A stretch of 11,732 nucleotides of DNA, taken from assembly GCA_910577655.1 (NCBI GenBank), contig CAJTOW010000119.1, positions 1-11,732 of the forward strand. The letters run 5' to 3'. Shown here in pieces: positions 1-6,903 of this stretch (positions are counted from its first letter, which is position 1; each line of letters starts with the position of its first letter). This DNA comes from an uncultured Lachnospiraceae bacterium. GTDB lineage: Bacteria > Bacillota > Clostridia > Lachnospirales > Lachnospiraceae. The position numbers were made by a program, and so were the translations under genes. A model generated the notes under the pieces. That model searched no databases, was not told where the DNA came from, and worked only from the letters and a program-made list of their open reading frames with translations.

Positions 1-18
1 TTTTTGTCCAGTTTTCCA

Positions 19-67
19 CATCGGGCGGACGCCCGATGCTTCTTGTCCGGCATAGTCGGACAAGAAG
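19..67. repeat. Two adjacent perfect hairpins just after the McrB-like gene
   Basis: Two perfect inverted repeats lie back to back. The first is CATCGGGC (19-26) and its complement (31-38) around a 4-nt loop. The second is CTTCTTGTCCG (39-49) and its complement (57-67) around a 7-nt loop. They begin 32 bp beyond the McrB stop codon, in the place where the next operon gene would be expected. Neither is followed by a clear T-run on the minus strand, so a simple intrinsic terminator is not convincing. They look more like a dispersed palindromic repeat or an mRNA-processing or stability structure. The symmetry is directly visible; the role is inference. Confidence 0.7.
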
Positions 68-98
68 ATGCCCCCGTGAACAGTAACTAATACTCTGC

Positions 99-1745
99 TC
101 ATGTCCGGCCAGAAGGCTCCACCGCTTCCCCATAGACCTGATCCCCAAAGATCCGGATGCCTATCCGGTCAAAGGCTTCACAGACCGCAGAATACCTGCC
201 GCAATCCTCGCATCCCGGAAAGATCCGGGGCCTTGCCTGTCTGGCCGCGTCCTCAAACAGATACATGAGAATCTTGCTCTTAAAGGCCTCCAGAAAACCG
301 TCATTGTCCACGATCATGCCGGACTCATCCCTCTCCATCACTTCCCCTGAAAGAAAAAATGGTCCCAGAAGCTTGTCCTCATTAACCCTGCACTCCCGGG
401 AAAGTCTGGCATTGACCGCCTTCCTCAGCCGGTTCCAGCTGACCCTATCGGTCTCGTCCTTCCTGGAAGGCGCCAGGAAACAGACGGATTCCACCTGCCC
501 CTCCTCCTCGTCCACGCCCACATACCGGAAATCCCATCTCCGCTTAAAAGCCGTATCCATGGGAAATACCCCCTGGTCGGCACTGTTCATGGTAGCCCAG
601 ATATAGAGATTGGACGGGATCAGAAGCTTCCCAAAGGAGTCCAGATACCGGGGCTGCAAATCCTCTCTTTCAGAAAAATCACCATAATATCCTGACGCCA
701 GATACTGCTTTAAATCCTCACTTGTCTCAACAGGATATTCACTTGTCCCCTTCTTCCGGTCCAGCAGCTGGAACACATCCCCGAACACAGCCGCCGCATT
801 GGCCCTGTTGATCTCCTCCACAATCAGAAGGAAATTCCTCCCCGGATTCTTAACTGCCTTTTCCAGCACCCGGATCAATGGCCCCGGAACGAACTCATAG
901 CAGATTTCCTTCCCACGCATCCTTGGTTTGTAAGTTCCCACAAAATTTGCGTAAGAATAGCTGGCATAAAAGGTCACCCGCTCAAAGCTGTCCTGCTCCG
1001 GGAAATATTTCTTCTGCAGCCGGGTGACCAGATAGCTCTTGCCCGTTCCCGGCGCACCAAACACCAGATAATTCCAGGGAACCGGAAGCCGCGGCGCGGT
1101 GATCCCCGAGGCAGTTTCCAGAATGCGCCCGTCACTGCCCAGGATTTCCCTGACTCCGTGAGCCGCCAATGCCCTTTTATCAGCCAGGGCACCTGTGACA
1201 CTGCCGGAGGATATCCCGGCATCTCCGGCAAATCCTCCACTGCCGGCAGGCATTCCCCCATCCCCAGTGAAGCCTCCACTGCCGGCGGGCATCCCGGCGT
1301 CCCCAGTGAAGCCTCCACTGCCGGCGGGCATTCCCCCATTCCCGGCGCCCCCTGAAAGTCCCGGGATTCCCATCTGTCCCAGCCCCTGGCTCCCCACCAG
1401 CTCCTCATAGATCTCCTGGAATTGTTCTGCTGTCAGCTGACACAGCTCTTCCCTGCGAAGCTGCTCCTCCAGACCGGCGTTCTGCAGCCTGACACCGTCC
1501 TCCGCCTCCAGCTTCTTAACCAGCTCCAGCTTGCCCGGACCGTCCTTTCCCACTACCTGAAACACCAGCCGGACCTGACGAATGGGAGCTGACACAAAGC
1601 CCAGGATCCAGTCTCCGGTATCCGGCTTTTGGAATACCGCCCCGTTGTCCTGGGTCTCCATGCCAAACTGGATCCTGGTTCCGGCATCCATCACTGAAAA
1701 TGTCTGCACAAGAGCATCCACCTGCATCACGAAAAATCCAGCCAT
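99..1745 (-). CDS. McrB-like AAA+ NTPase with EVE-like N-terminal domain (restriction motor subunit)
   Basis: This 548-aa protein has the NTPase signature of McrB, the GTP-dependent translocation motor of McrBC-type restriction. Walker A is GAPGTGKS (230-237), Walker B lies in FLLIVEEINRAN (305-316), and MNSADQ (386-391) matches the MNTAD-type element that gives McrB its nucleotide preference. KRRW (401-404) is a likely arginine-finger region, and LGPFFL (460-465) is typical of the family C-terminal part. Residues 22-118 (GDWILGFVSAP, then LELVKKLE and GLEEQL) resemble the EVE/PUA-like modified-base readers found at McrB N-termini. Residues 121-184 are a Gly-rich linker made of 13-aa repeats. 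The start is supported by AAGGAGG six bases upstream, overlapping the stop codon of the preceding gene. The nuclease partner McrC is not seen. The McrB assignment is firm, while the EVE assignment is from sequence pattern only. Confidence 0.9.
   Translation of the reverse strand: MAGFFVMQVDALVQTFSVMDAGTRIQFGMETQDNGAVFQKPDTGDWILGFVSAPIRQVRLVFQVVGKDGPGKLELVKKLEAEDGVRLQNAGLEEQLRREELCQLTAEQFQEIYEELVGSQGLGQMGIPGLSGGAGNGGMPAGSGGFTGDAGMPAGSGGFTGDGGMPAGSGGFAGDAGISSGSVTGALADKRALAAHGVREILGSDGRILETASGITAPRLPVPWNYLVFGAPGTGKSYLVTRLQKKYFPEQDSFERVTFYASYSYANFVGTYKPRMRGKEICYEFVPGPLIRVLEKAVKNPGRNFLLIVEEINRANAAAVFGDVFQLLDRKKGTSEYPVETSEDLKQYLASGYYGDFSEREDLQPRYLDSFGKLLIPSNLYIWATMNSADQGVFPMDTAFKRRWDFRYVGVDEEEGQVESVCFLAPSRKDETDRVSWNRLRKAVNARLSRECRVNEDKLLGPFFLSGEVMERDESGMIVDNDGFLEAFKSKILMYLFEDAARQARPRIFPGCEDCGRYSAVCEAFDRIGIRIFGDQVYGEAVEPSGRT
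1192..1347. repeat. 39-bp in-frame tandem repeat encoding the McrB linker
   Basis: Three good copies occur at 1231-1269, 1270-1308 and 1309-1347, with a degenerate fourth copy at 1192-1230. Copies two and three are the most alike, sharing AAGCCTCCACTGCCGGCGGG at their starts. On the minus strand each unit encodes 13 residues of the type GMPAGSGGFTGDA. The period is a multiple of three, so gain or loss of a unit changes linker length without breaking the frame. The repeat joins the N-terminal reader domain to the AAA+ domain. It is not a CRISPR array because there are no spacers. Confidence 0.92.
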
Positions 1746-1757
1746 TCTCTTCCTCCT

Positions 1758-2402
1758 TCAGAATATTCCAACATACTTGATTACATATTTCTTCCAGATA
1801 CTGTCCCCCGTAATCACGGCCCGGCCTGATTCCCCATCCACCTCAATCTCCACCATCCGTTTGGAGGAATACTGCCTTGCGACGCTTGTCTCCCCCACCA
1901 GCAGATCGTAAATATCCGTGGTATTTGGCGAATCCTTCCGTTTTCCCACGGATGCGAGAAATTCCAGCCGGACCGGCCGGGGCCCGGAAGGTGTGTCTGC
2001 CAGGATTCCGTCTGCAACTAGTCCCATCCTCTCTGGTGTCAGAATGCTGAATCCATCCCGCACCTTCTGCAGCACCAGCCGGTTGGTCTTCTGTCTCAGA
2101 TCTATGTAATACCGTGATTCCCCATGGAGAATCTGACGCTCAAACATAACCTCATCCCCGGCACAGACCTGGTTCTTCCGGTAGAATTCTCCCAGGCCCA
2201 CGATCCGCTTCTCCCCGGATGTGGTGTGGCGGATATTGATGATATCCCCGTTTCTTTTGAAGATAAATCCAATGGCTTTATCCGGCTCCGGAAAAAGGTC
2301 TGACACGTCCAGCTTCTTCGGAACCATCACATAGCTGTCATTGGTTCCTGCTTTATTCAGCTCTGTATTATTAAGTTTTTTAATCACATGGATGATCTCC
2401 AT
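1758..2402 (-). CDS. B3/EcoRII-N-like DNA-binding protein, restriction system component
   Basis: This is a 214-aa protein with no enzyme signature that I recognise. Near the N-terminus it reads NKAGTNDSYVMVPKKL, then LFPE, and later GLGEFYRKNQVCAGDEVMFER. This pattern of a short IPK-like strand, then a basic segment, then GD.V.F resembles the B3-like effector domain of EcoRII-N, BfiI and the DNA-binding domain of LlaJI.R1. The C-terminal 120 residues are unassigned. I chose the ATG at 2402 because GGGAGGTG (2408-2415) lies five bases upstream; an in-frame ATG at 2429 lacks this support. The gene ends 12 bp before the McrB-like gene, whose ribosome-binding site overlaps its stop codon, so the two are co-translated. 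The likely job is sequence-specific recognition for the McrB motor, as YdiR might do in BsuMI. The family match is by eye, so treat it as moderate. Confidence 0.6.
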   Translation of the reverse strand: MEIIHVIKKLNNTELNKAGTNDSYVMVPKKLDVSDLFPEPDKAIGFIFKRNGDIINIRHTTSGEKRIVGLGEFYRKNQVCAGDEVMFERQILHGESRYYIDLRQKTNRLVLQKVRDGFSILTPERMGLVADGILADTPSGPRPVRLEFLASVGKRKDSPNTTDIYDLLVGETSVARQYSSKRMVEIEVDGESGRAVITGDSIWKKYVIKYVGIF

Positions 2403-2407
2403 ACCGC

Positions 2408-2415
2408 CACCTCCC
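2408..2415 (-). promoter_or_regulatory. Shine-Dalgarno site fixing the start of the B3-like gene
   Basis: GGGAGGTG on the minus strand sits five bases before the ATG at 2402. It decides against the longer reading that begins at 2429, which would place this site inside the coding sequence. Confidence 0.75.
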
Positions 2416-2482
2416 AGCCACGTTTCCATCCCTTCCTTCCGGAAGGCTCCGCAGCTTTAACGCCGCCGCACAGTTCCTTTTC

Positions 2483-4054
2483 TCAGGAAACCAGATACCG
2501 TTTTATCACCTGGGCAATGGCCCGCGCCATCACCGGCGGCACCGCGTTTCCGATCTGCATATAGGTCTTCAGATAAGCCCCAAGGAACAGATAATCATCA
2601 GGAAATGACTGGACCCGGGCCGCCTCCCTGGGAGTCAGACTCCGCACCTGGTAAGGATGGATATGGGAGTGGCAGTCCATCTTCAAATGAGCCGTGATAG
2701 TCCTGCTGGGCCTGTCCGCAATCAGCTTATAGTACTTATCCTTAAAGCAATGATTCCGGTGGGCGTAGGGCATGATATCCCGGATCTTCTCATCCGTGGC
2801 ATCATCCCCCTGGTCCAGACGCCGGTAGATCTCATAGTTCACGTCGCTGAGATACCGGGCTTTATGATTGAATACAAATGGTATCTTCCGCCCCTGATTG
2901 ATGAGATCAAGGTAGGGATTTGTATGATTTTCAAATGGATTCACGTCGATCTTCTTCCCGCATGCCTCGCTGTCGATCTCATTCTGATTCTTGATCCGGG
3001 GCGCCTCAAGGCTTCGGATATCCCGCAGCGCATCCATGAGGATGTAGGTTTTATTCCCCTCGCAGCCTGTCTCGATCTCGTCGAAAATGCGTCCGGGCGT
3101 GAGATTTTTCTCCCTGGCAATATCGCTTCTTACCGCGATATAGATCAGCCGTTCCCGGCTCTGGGCTACAGAAAAATACTGGGAATTCAGGATCCGGTAG
3201 TCCACCAGATAACTGTAATTCTGTCCGTTCCTTCCGGCCCGCAGCTTCCCGTAATCCTCCACCACCTGGTCTGCCACCTTCAGCATCCCTTTGACATTTT
3301 CCATCACTACAAACCGTGGGGCAATCCGCTCTACCGCCTTCACAAAATACTTGTACAGCTTGTTTCTTGGATCATCAATGACACGCTGACGGTTGGCCTC
3401 GCTGAAGCCCTGACAAGGCGGTCCTCCCACCACCACATCAATATCCTGGCCGATGTATTCCTCCGCCCGGTCCACGATCTCCTTGATATCCCCCTGGATC
3501 ACCCGGCCCGAGGGAAGCTCCGGATGGTTGTAGCGGTAGGTGCGGATGCACACATCCTCAATATCATTGGCCAGCCTGACCCGGAATCCCTGCTGGATAA
3601 AACCAAGGCTAAGGCCTCCGGCTCCGCAGAAAAAATCCACCATGCTCAAGGCTGTTTCCTGACGGCTATTGTCCTGAAGCTTCCTTCTCCTGGAATTGTA
3701 AAGCTTATCCAGAAGACCGTCCATCATGTCCTCATAGAACATGGCTGTCTGTACCGCGTGGAGGAAAGGAAGATATTGCCCAGCCAGTACATTTCTCAGC
3801 TCCGGCAACTCATCCTTACCAGAGATTACGCCGATACTGCACAGCTCATGAACCAGTTTTCTTCCGGCCTGTTCTGCACTTCCGTCAATCTGTCTGCCGC
3901 ACCTTTCCCCGATTTCTCCCCCTTCTCCGGGAATCTGCTCCAGATGATTCTTCTCGCAGAAAACCTCCACCAGCCGGATATAGACTGTTACCAGCTCTAT
4001 GAAAATACTTTTTTCTGTCTTGTCTTTCAGCTTTGATACTTGTTGAAATATCAT
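2483..4054 (-). CDS. DNA (cytosine-5)-methyltransferase with N-terminal extension (second of pair)
   Basis: A 523-aa SAM-dependent methyltransferase that adds a methyl group to C5 of cytosine in a specific DNA sequence. The motifs occur in canonical order: motif I DFFCGAGGLSLGF (140-152), motif IV GGPPCQGFSEANRQR with catalytic Cys214, motif VI ENVKG (252-256), motif VIII QSRERLIYIAVR (298-309), RPSRTITAH (448-456), and motif X QIGNAVPPVMARA (500-512). The target-recognition region lies at about 310-445. The first 135 residues precede motif I and look helical, whereas most bacterial enzymes begin within 10-20 residues of it; their function is unknown. The ATG overlaps the stop codon of the upstream methyltransferase as ATGA, which indicates translational coupling. 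Two methyltransferases in one system suggest either an asymmetric target with one enzyme per strand (as in LlaJI) or two required enzymes (as in BsuMI). All catalytic motifs look intact. Confidence 0.95.
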   Translation of the reverse strand: MIFQQVSKLKDKTEKSIFIELVTVYIRLVEVFCEKNHLEQIPGEGGEIGERCGRQIDGSAEQAGRKLVHELCSIGVISGKDELPELRNVLAGQYLPFLHAVQTAMFYEDMMDGLLDKLYNSRRRKLQDNSRQETALSMVDFFCGAGGLSLGFIQQGFRVRLANDIEDVCIRTYRYNHPELPSGRVIQGDIKEIVDRAEEYIGQDIDVVVGGPPCQGFSEANRQRVIDDPRNKLYKYFVKAVERIAPRFVVMENVKGMLKVADQVVEDYGKLRAGRNGQNYSYLVDYRILNSQYFSVAQSRERLIYIAVRSDIAREKNLTPGRIFDEIETGCEGNKTYILMDALRDIRSLEAPRIKNQNEIDSEACGKKIDVNPFENHTNPYLDLINQGRKIPFVFNHKARYLSDVNYEIYRRLDQGDDATDEKIRDIMPYAHRNHCFKDKYYKLIADRPSRTITAHLKMDCHSHIHPYQVRSLTPREAARVQSFPDDYLFLGAYLKTYMQIGNAVPPVMARAIAQVIKRYLVS

Positions 4055-5292
4055 TCTATTCCTGCTCCTCTGTCACTCAGGCTCTCCAGCTTTTCCAGAC
4101 TCTCCAGCTTCTCCCGGATGCAGACCGCAATAGCCTCTGCCAGAAGGGGCGGCACCGCATTCCCGATCTGTTTGAACTGCTCTGTCCTGGGGCCTTTGAA
4201 CTCAAAATCATCCGGGAAGGACTGGATCCGCGCGGCCTCCCTCACGGTAAAGGTCCGGGCCTGACTGCTGTCCGGATGGATAAACTGATTCCCGTCCTTA
4301 TAGAGATGGGCAATGATGGTCTTGGACGGCAGATCCCACCACTGGACCGTATAGCTGTTGCCGAAAACACGCTGCTTCTCGTGGCGCAGATCCTTCCGAT
4401 TCTCCAGAAGCTCCTGGAAGGTCCAGTGATTTTCGCTCATGGCTCTGTACCGCTCCCTGTCCACAGGGTTATGATTGCGGGCCACGTGATCCCGCAGCAC
4501 ATTGTCTGATTCCCGGGTGATTCTGCGCAGGAAATCATTATCCCGGTTGGAACAGAAGGGAACCTGGGGTTCTCCCTCCCCCGGATTCAGCCGCGGAAGC
4601 TCTGCGATGGCATCCCGGACAGTGACATATTTTTCCAGCTCTTTCCTGGCATCTTCAGGCATCTCAGGGTCATAATGGGTCTTGCAAATTCCTGCATACA
4701 TCTCCCCCGGCGTAATATGGATATCCTTCCGCACGCCGATAAGAATCACCCTTTTCCTGATCTGGGGAACCCCGTAATTGGCCGAGTTCAGCACACATTC
4801 CTGAGGCTTTAAGGCCACCTTGTAGTGGGTGCCCAGGGCCTTTAAAATTCTGTCTATAATATGGCTTCCATTGATCCTTGCCGTCAGAATCCCGGTCACA
4901 TTTTCGAAGACAAAGAACTTAGGACGATAGTAATTCAGCACCTTCACATAGCTCTCAAAAAGGTAATTCCGGGGGTCATTTTTCATGCCCTGGTCATCCT
5001 TGGCCCGTCCCAGACTGGAGTAAGCCTGACAAGGGGGGCCGCCGATGATAATGTCAATCTCCTGCCTGTCCACCACCTCTTCCAGACGTTCAATCACATC
5101 CCCCCGGGTGATATCCATCTCCAGCACAGCCTTATCTGCATCTTCATATCCGTAATACCGCATCCTGGTCCGCAGGGTCTCGCAGGCCACCGGGTTGATC
5201 TCCACATGAGCCACAGCCCTGAAGCCCTGCTTGTAGAAGCCCTCGCTTAAGCCCCCGCAGCCGGCAAACAGATCAATAAATGTATAATTCAT
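4051..5292 (-). CDS. DNA (cytosine-5)-methyltransferase (first gene of the defence operon)
   Basis: A 413-aa cytosine-5 methyltransferase when started at the ATG at 5292. That start puts motif I (FIDLFAGCGGLSEGF) at residues 5-19, as is usual for the family. A longer reading from 5382 would add 30 residues with no family support. Catalytic Cys88 lies in GGPPCQAYSSLGR; FENVTG (motif VI), QIRKRVILIGVR (motif VIII), SKTIIAHLYKDG, and QIGNAVPPLLAEAIA (motif X) follow in order. The target-recognition region is at about 190-315. The C-terminus contains a short repeat, LESLEKLESL, encoded by a near-duplicated 15-18-bp segment around 4080-4110. A modest AAGGGA lies 13 bases before the start, so translation may be weak. 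The enzyme should protect host DNA from the McrB-containing restriction machinery downstream. Its target sequence cannot be read from this window. Confidence 0.95.
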   Translation of the reverse strand: MNYTFIDLFAGCGGLSEGFYKQGFRAVAHVEINPVACETLRTRMRYYGYEDADKAVLEMDITRGDVIERLEEVVDRQEIDIIIGGPPCQAYSSLGRAKDDQGMKNDPRNYLFESYVKVLNYYRPKFFVFENVTGILTARINGSHIIDRILKALGTHYKVALKPQECVLNSANYGVPQIRKRVILIGVRKDIHITPGEMYAGICKTHYDPEMPEDARKELEKYVTVRDAIAELPRLNPGEGEPQVPFCSNRDNDFLRRITRESDNVLRDHVARNHNPVDRERYRAMSENHWTFQELLENRKDLRHEKQRVFGNSYTVQWWDLPSKTIIAHLYKDGNQFIHPDSSQARTFTVREAARIQSFPDDFEFKGPRTEQFKQIGNAVPPLLAEAIAVCIREKLESLEKLESLSDRGAGIE

Positions 5293-5483
5293 TTTTCTAT
5301 ATCCATCCCTTTCATACAGAAAAAACGTCACCGACGTCTTCTTGTATCCTGAGGTATACACAACGGCCCGGATCATCTGCACATCCCCCAGACCTTGTGA
5401 ACTACGTTCAAAAAGCAGCTATGCCGCACCCTGCCGGGCCCGCAGCACAGCCGCTTTCTTATCTTTGATTAACTGTTACCATT

Positions 5484-5512
5484 AGTTTACACGATGTGGT
5501 GAAAAATTTCAA
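5484..5512 (-). promoter_or_regulatory. Candidate promoter of the methyltransferase/McrB operon
   Basis: On the minus strand, TTGAAA (5507-5512) and TAAACT (5484-5489) are separated by 17 bases, with five and four matches to the sigma-70/sigma-A consensus boxes. It would give a leader of roughly 180 nt before the methyltransferase ATG at 5292. No better candidate was found nearer the gene. It is only a pattern match. Confidence 0.35.
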
Positions 5513-5810
5513 CAAGTATGTAGCGGGAATGAGAAAATTGGGGTAAAATGGTGTAACAGCCCAAGGGGTGTCTGAACTGTTGCAAAATGGTTACTGTTTA
5601 TGAGGTGATGTTTCGGAAGGTACGCCCGGGGAAAACTTTTTCCAGAGCTGGTATCTGCCGACCTGAACAAAGAATCCTGCTGCGCCGGATTCTCCGCCTG
5701 CGGCGGATCGCTCCAGCAATATAATTCCTCTCCGCCGCAGGCATTGGCTCACTTAGCGAATGTAATGAGCTTAGAGCGTGTTGCGATCCTGTCCGGAGGG
5801 CTTTTACTTT
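5513..5810. other. Non-coding, hairpin-rich intergenic stretch
   Basis: I see no supportable gene here on either strand. The stretch holds AGAATCC/GGATTCT (5671-5677 and 5687-5693, 9-nt loop) followed directly by TCCGCC-TGC-GGCGGA (5693-5707). A second CCGCCGCAGG segment follows at about 5731-5741. GTTACTGTTTA at 5590-5600 is a one-mismatch inverted match to TGAACAGTAAC at 77-87, on the far side of the defence operon. AGAGCGTGTT at 5773-5782 is a partial copy of the terminal repeat of the small element that follows. The whole stretch reads as accumulated repeat debris rather than a regulatory region for either neighbour. Confidence 0.5.
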
Positions 5811-5851
5811 AGAGCGTGTTTGAAAATTGCTCTAGAGCGTGTTTGAAAATT
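5811..5851 (+). repeat. Tandem copies of the element terminus (23-bp period)
   Basis: AGAGCGTGTTTGAAAATT occurs at 5811-5828 and again at 5834-5851, separated by GCTCT. Each copy is preceded by TA when the repeat is read as starting at GAG. The second copy is the left end of the inverted-repeat element at 5830-6009. The first copy suggests an abutting remnant of another insertion of the same family. Confidence 0.85.
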
Positions 5852-6009
5852 AAATTCTGCACAAAATCTGGTATGAAATCGCTGGAAATATCCTTAGAAG
5901 CCCCGGTTATCTGCCCCTAAAACGCAGAAAAAGAGTGAACCAAGGTATGGCTTTTGCCTACTTTCAGCATATTGACGAATATCCAGCAATTTTCAAACAC
6001 GCTCTAGAG
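5830..6009. mobile_element. MITE-like inverted-repeat element, about 180 bp, TA flanks
   Basis: A perfect 22-bp inverted repeat, CTCTAGAGCGTGTTTGAAAATT (5830-5851), is matched by its complement at 5988-6009. If the terminal repeat proper starts at GAGCGTG, both flanks carry TA, which would be the target duplication. Such TA duplications are known for IS630/Tc1-type and some IS5-group elements. The interior of about 136 bp has no transposase gene that I recognise. It would be moved in trans. An open frame runs from inside the element into the metallophosphoesterase gene, but this seems accidental. The inverted repeat is certain, while the classification is inference. Confidence 0.75.
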
Positions 6010-6041
6010 GACGCAATTTCCTATAAAGCAAAAAATGACCT

Positions 6042-6046
6042 GGAGG
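6042..6046 (+). promoter_or_regulatory. Shine-Dalgarno site fixing the metallophosphoesterase start
   Basis: GGAGG lies five bases before the ATG at 6052. It supports that start over the GTG at 5935, which lies inside the inverted-repeat element and has no comparable site. TATAAA at 6023-6028 could be a -10 box, but no good -35 accompanies it. Confidence 0.75.
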
Positions 6047-6051
6047 TTATA

Positions 6052-6897
6052 ATGATAAATAAAAGAGTAAAAGAATATAGAGATATACGGCGCGCTCCTT
6101 TTCCCCGTCTTCATCCATTGAGCCAGGAGCTGACGCTGCGGCAGTATGAAATCTCATCAAACAAGATTTTTTCCCCTGTCAGCCTTGTGCTGGTCACGGA
6201 TCTCCACGGAATCTCTTATGGAAAGAGCCAGGAGATCCTGCTGGAAGCCATCCGGAAATGCAGCCCGGATATTATCTTGTTTGCAGGCGATATTGTGGAA
6301 GCTGGTGTCTCCTTCAAAGGCGCAAAGAGCTTATTCACCCAGACCGCCTCCATCTGCCCCTGCTTCTATTCGACCGGAAACCATGAATTCCAGACAGGAA
6401 ATGTTCCTGCGCTAAAACGCTGGCTGCCGGGACATGGCATTACTGTCCTGGATGGAAAGGTGGAGACCGTCACCGTCCAGGGGCAGCATATCCAGGTGGG
6501 AGGAGTGGATGATCCCCACCGGTTCACCCAGTCGCCCCATGCGGTCCGCCTCTGCCAGGGCTGGAAGGAGCAGATTACCGCCTGCAGGGACAGCCTGGAT
6601 CCGGCCCTCTTTTCCATCCTGGTGACTCACCGGCCAGAGCTGGTAAAGTATTACCAGAAGAGTGGCTTTGACCTGATTGTCGCCGGCCACGCCCATGGCG
6701 GGCAGGTGCGTATTCCCGGCATCTGCAACGGACTTTTCGCACCCCACCAGGGCTTCTTCCCCCGCTACGCAGGCGGCTGCTACAAGCTGGATTCACGGCC
6801 CGGTTCCGCCACTCTGGCCGTAAGCCGCGGGCTCTGTGTCAACAGTCTCCCCCGCATCTTCAATCCGCCGGAGCTGGTATCGATCCGCGTTGTATAA
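6052..6897 (+). CDS. Metallophosphoesterase, YkuE/YaeI-like
   Basis: A 281-aa calcineurin-like metallophosphoesterase with the full dinuclear metal site: DLHG (Asp50, His52), GD (Asp80), GNHE (Asn110, His111), VTHRPEL (His193) and GHAHGGQ (His213, His215). The segment from GHAHGGQVRIP to GLFAPHQGFFPRYAGGCY is characteristic of the YkuE/YaeI branch, which acts on phosphoesters and in relatives is linked to membrane or cell-envelope substrates. Unlike YkuE proteins with a Tat signal or membrane anchor, this one has no obvious signal peptide or membrane segment; it starts MINKRVKEYRDIRR, so a cytoplasmic location is likely. The small inverted-repeat element ends 42 bp upstream and may have displaced the native promoter. 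The gene converges on the next one with only 6 bp between stop codons. The family is firm, but the substrate is unknown. Confidence 0.9.
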   Translation: MINKRVKEYRDIRRAPFPRLHPLSQELTLRQYEISSNKIFSPVSLVLVTDLHGISYGKSQEILLEAIRKCSPDIILFAGDIVEAGVSFKGAKSLFTQTASICPCFYSTGNHEFQTGNVPALKRWLPGHGITVLDGKVETVTVQGQHIQVGGVDDPHRFTQSPHAVRLCQGWKEQITACRDSLDPALFSILVTHRPELVKYYQKSGFDLIVAGHAHGGQVRIPGICNGLFAPHQGFFPRYAGGCYKLDSRPGSATLAVSRGLCVNSLPRIFNPPELVSIRVV

Positions 6898-6903
6898 GCT
6901 GTC

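Noticed and set aside
1..102. Open minus-strand frame beginning with an ATG that overlaps the McrB stop codon
   Set aside because: It covers only 34 codons to the edge, has no convincing ribosome-binding site, and two perfect hairpins lie inside it. The residues do not look like an McrC N-terminus. It is mentioned as a possibility only.
1192..1347. Possible CRISPR-like array
   Set aside because: The units are directly adjacent with no spacers, and they are in frame within a coding sequence.
1195..1410. Pro-rich plus-strand reading through the 39-bp repeats
   Set aside because: It is the mirror image of the Gly-rich McrB linker and lies inside a well-supported gene.
2657..4036. Long plus-strand open frame of 459 codons opposite the second methyltransferase
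   Set aside because: It is fully antisense to a gene with all cytosine-5 methyltransferase motifs, has no recognisable domain, and is explained by the codon bias of the opposite strand.
4033..4509. Plus-strand open frame opposite the first methyltransferase
   Set aside because: It is antisense to conserved motifs IX and X of that enzyme and has no domain of its own.
5293..5382. Longer start for the first methyltransferase
   Set aside because: The extra 30 residues do not resemble the family, which normally begins just before motif I.
5935..6051. N-terminal 39-codon extension of the metallophosphoesterase from a GTG start
   Set aside because: It is encoded by the inverted-repeat element, and the ATG at 6052 has a strong Shine-Dalgarno site at proper spacing.
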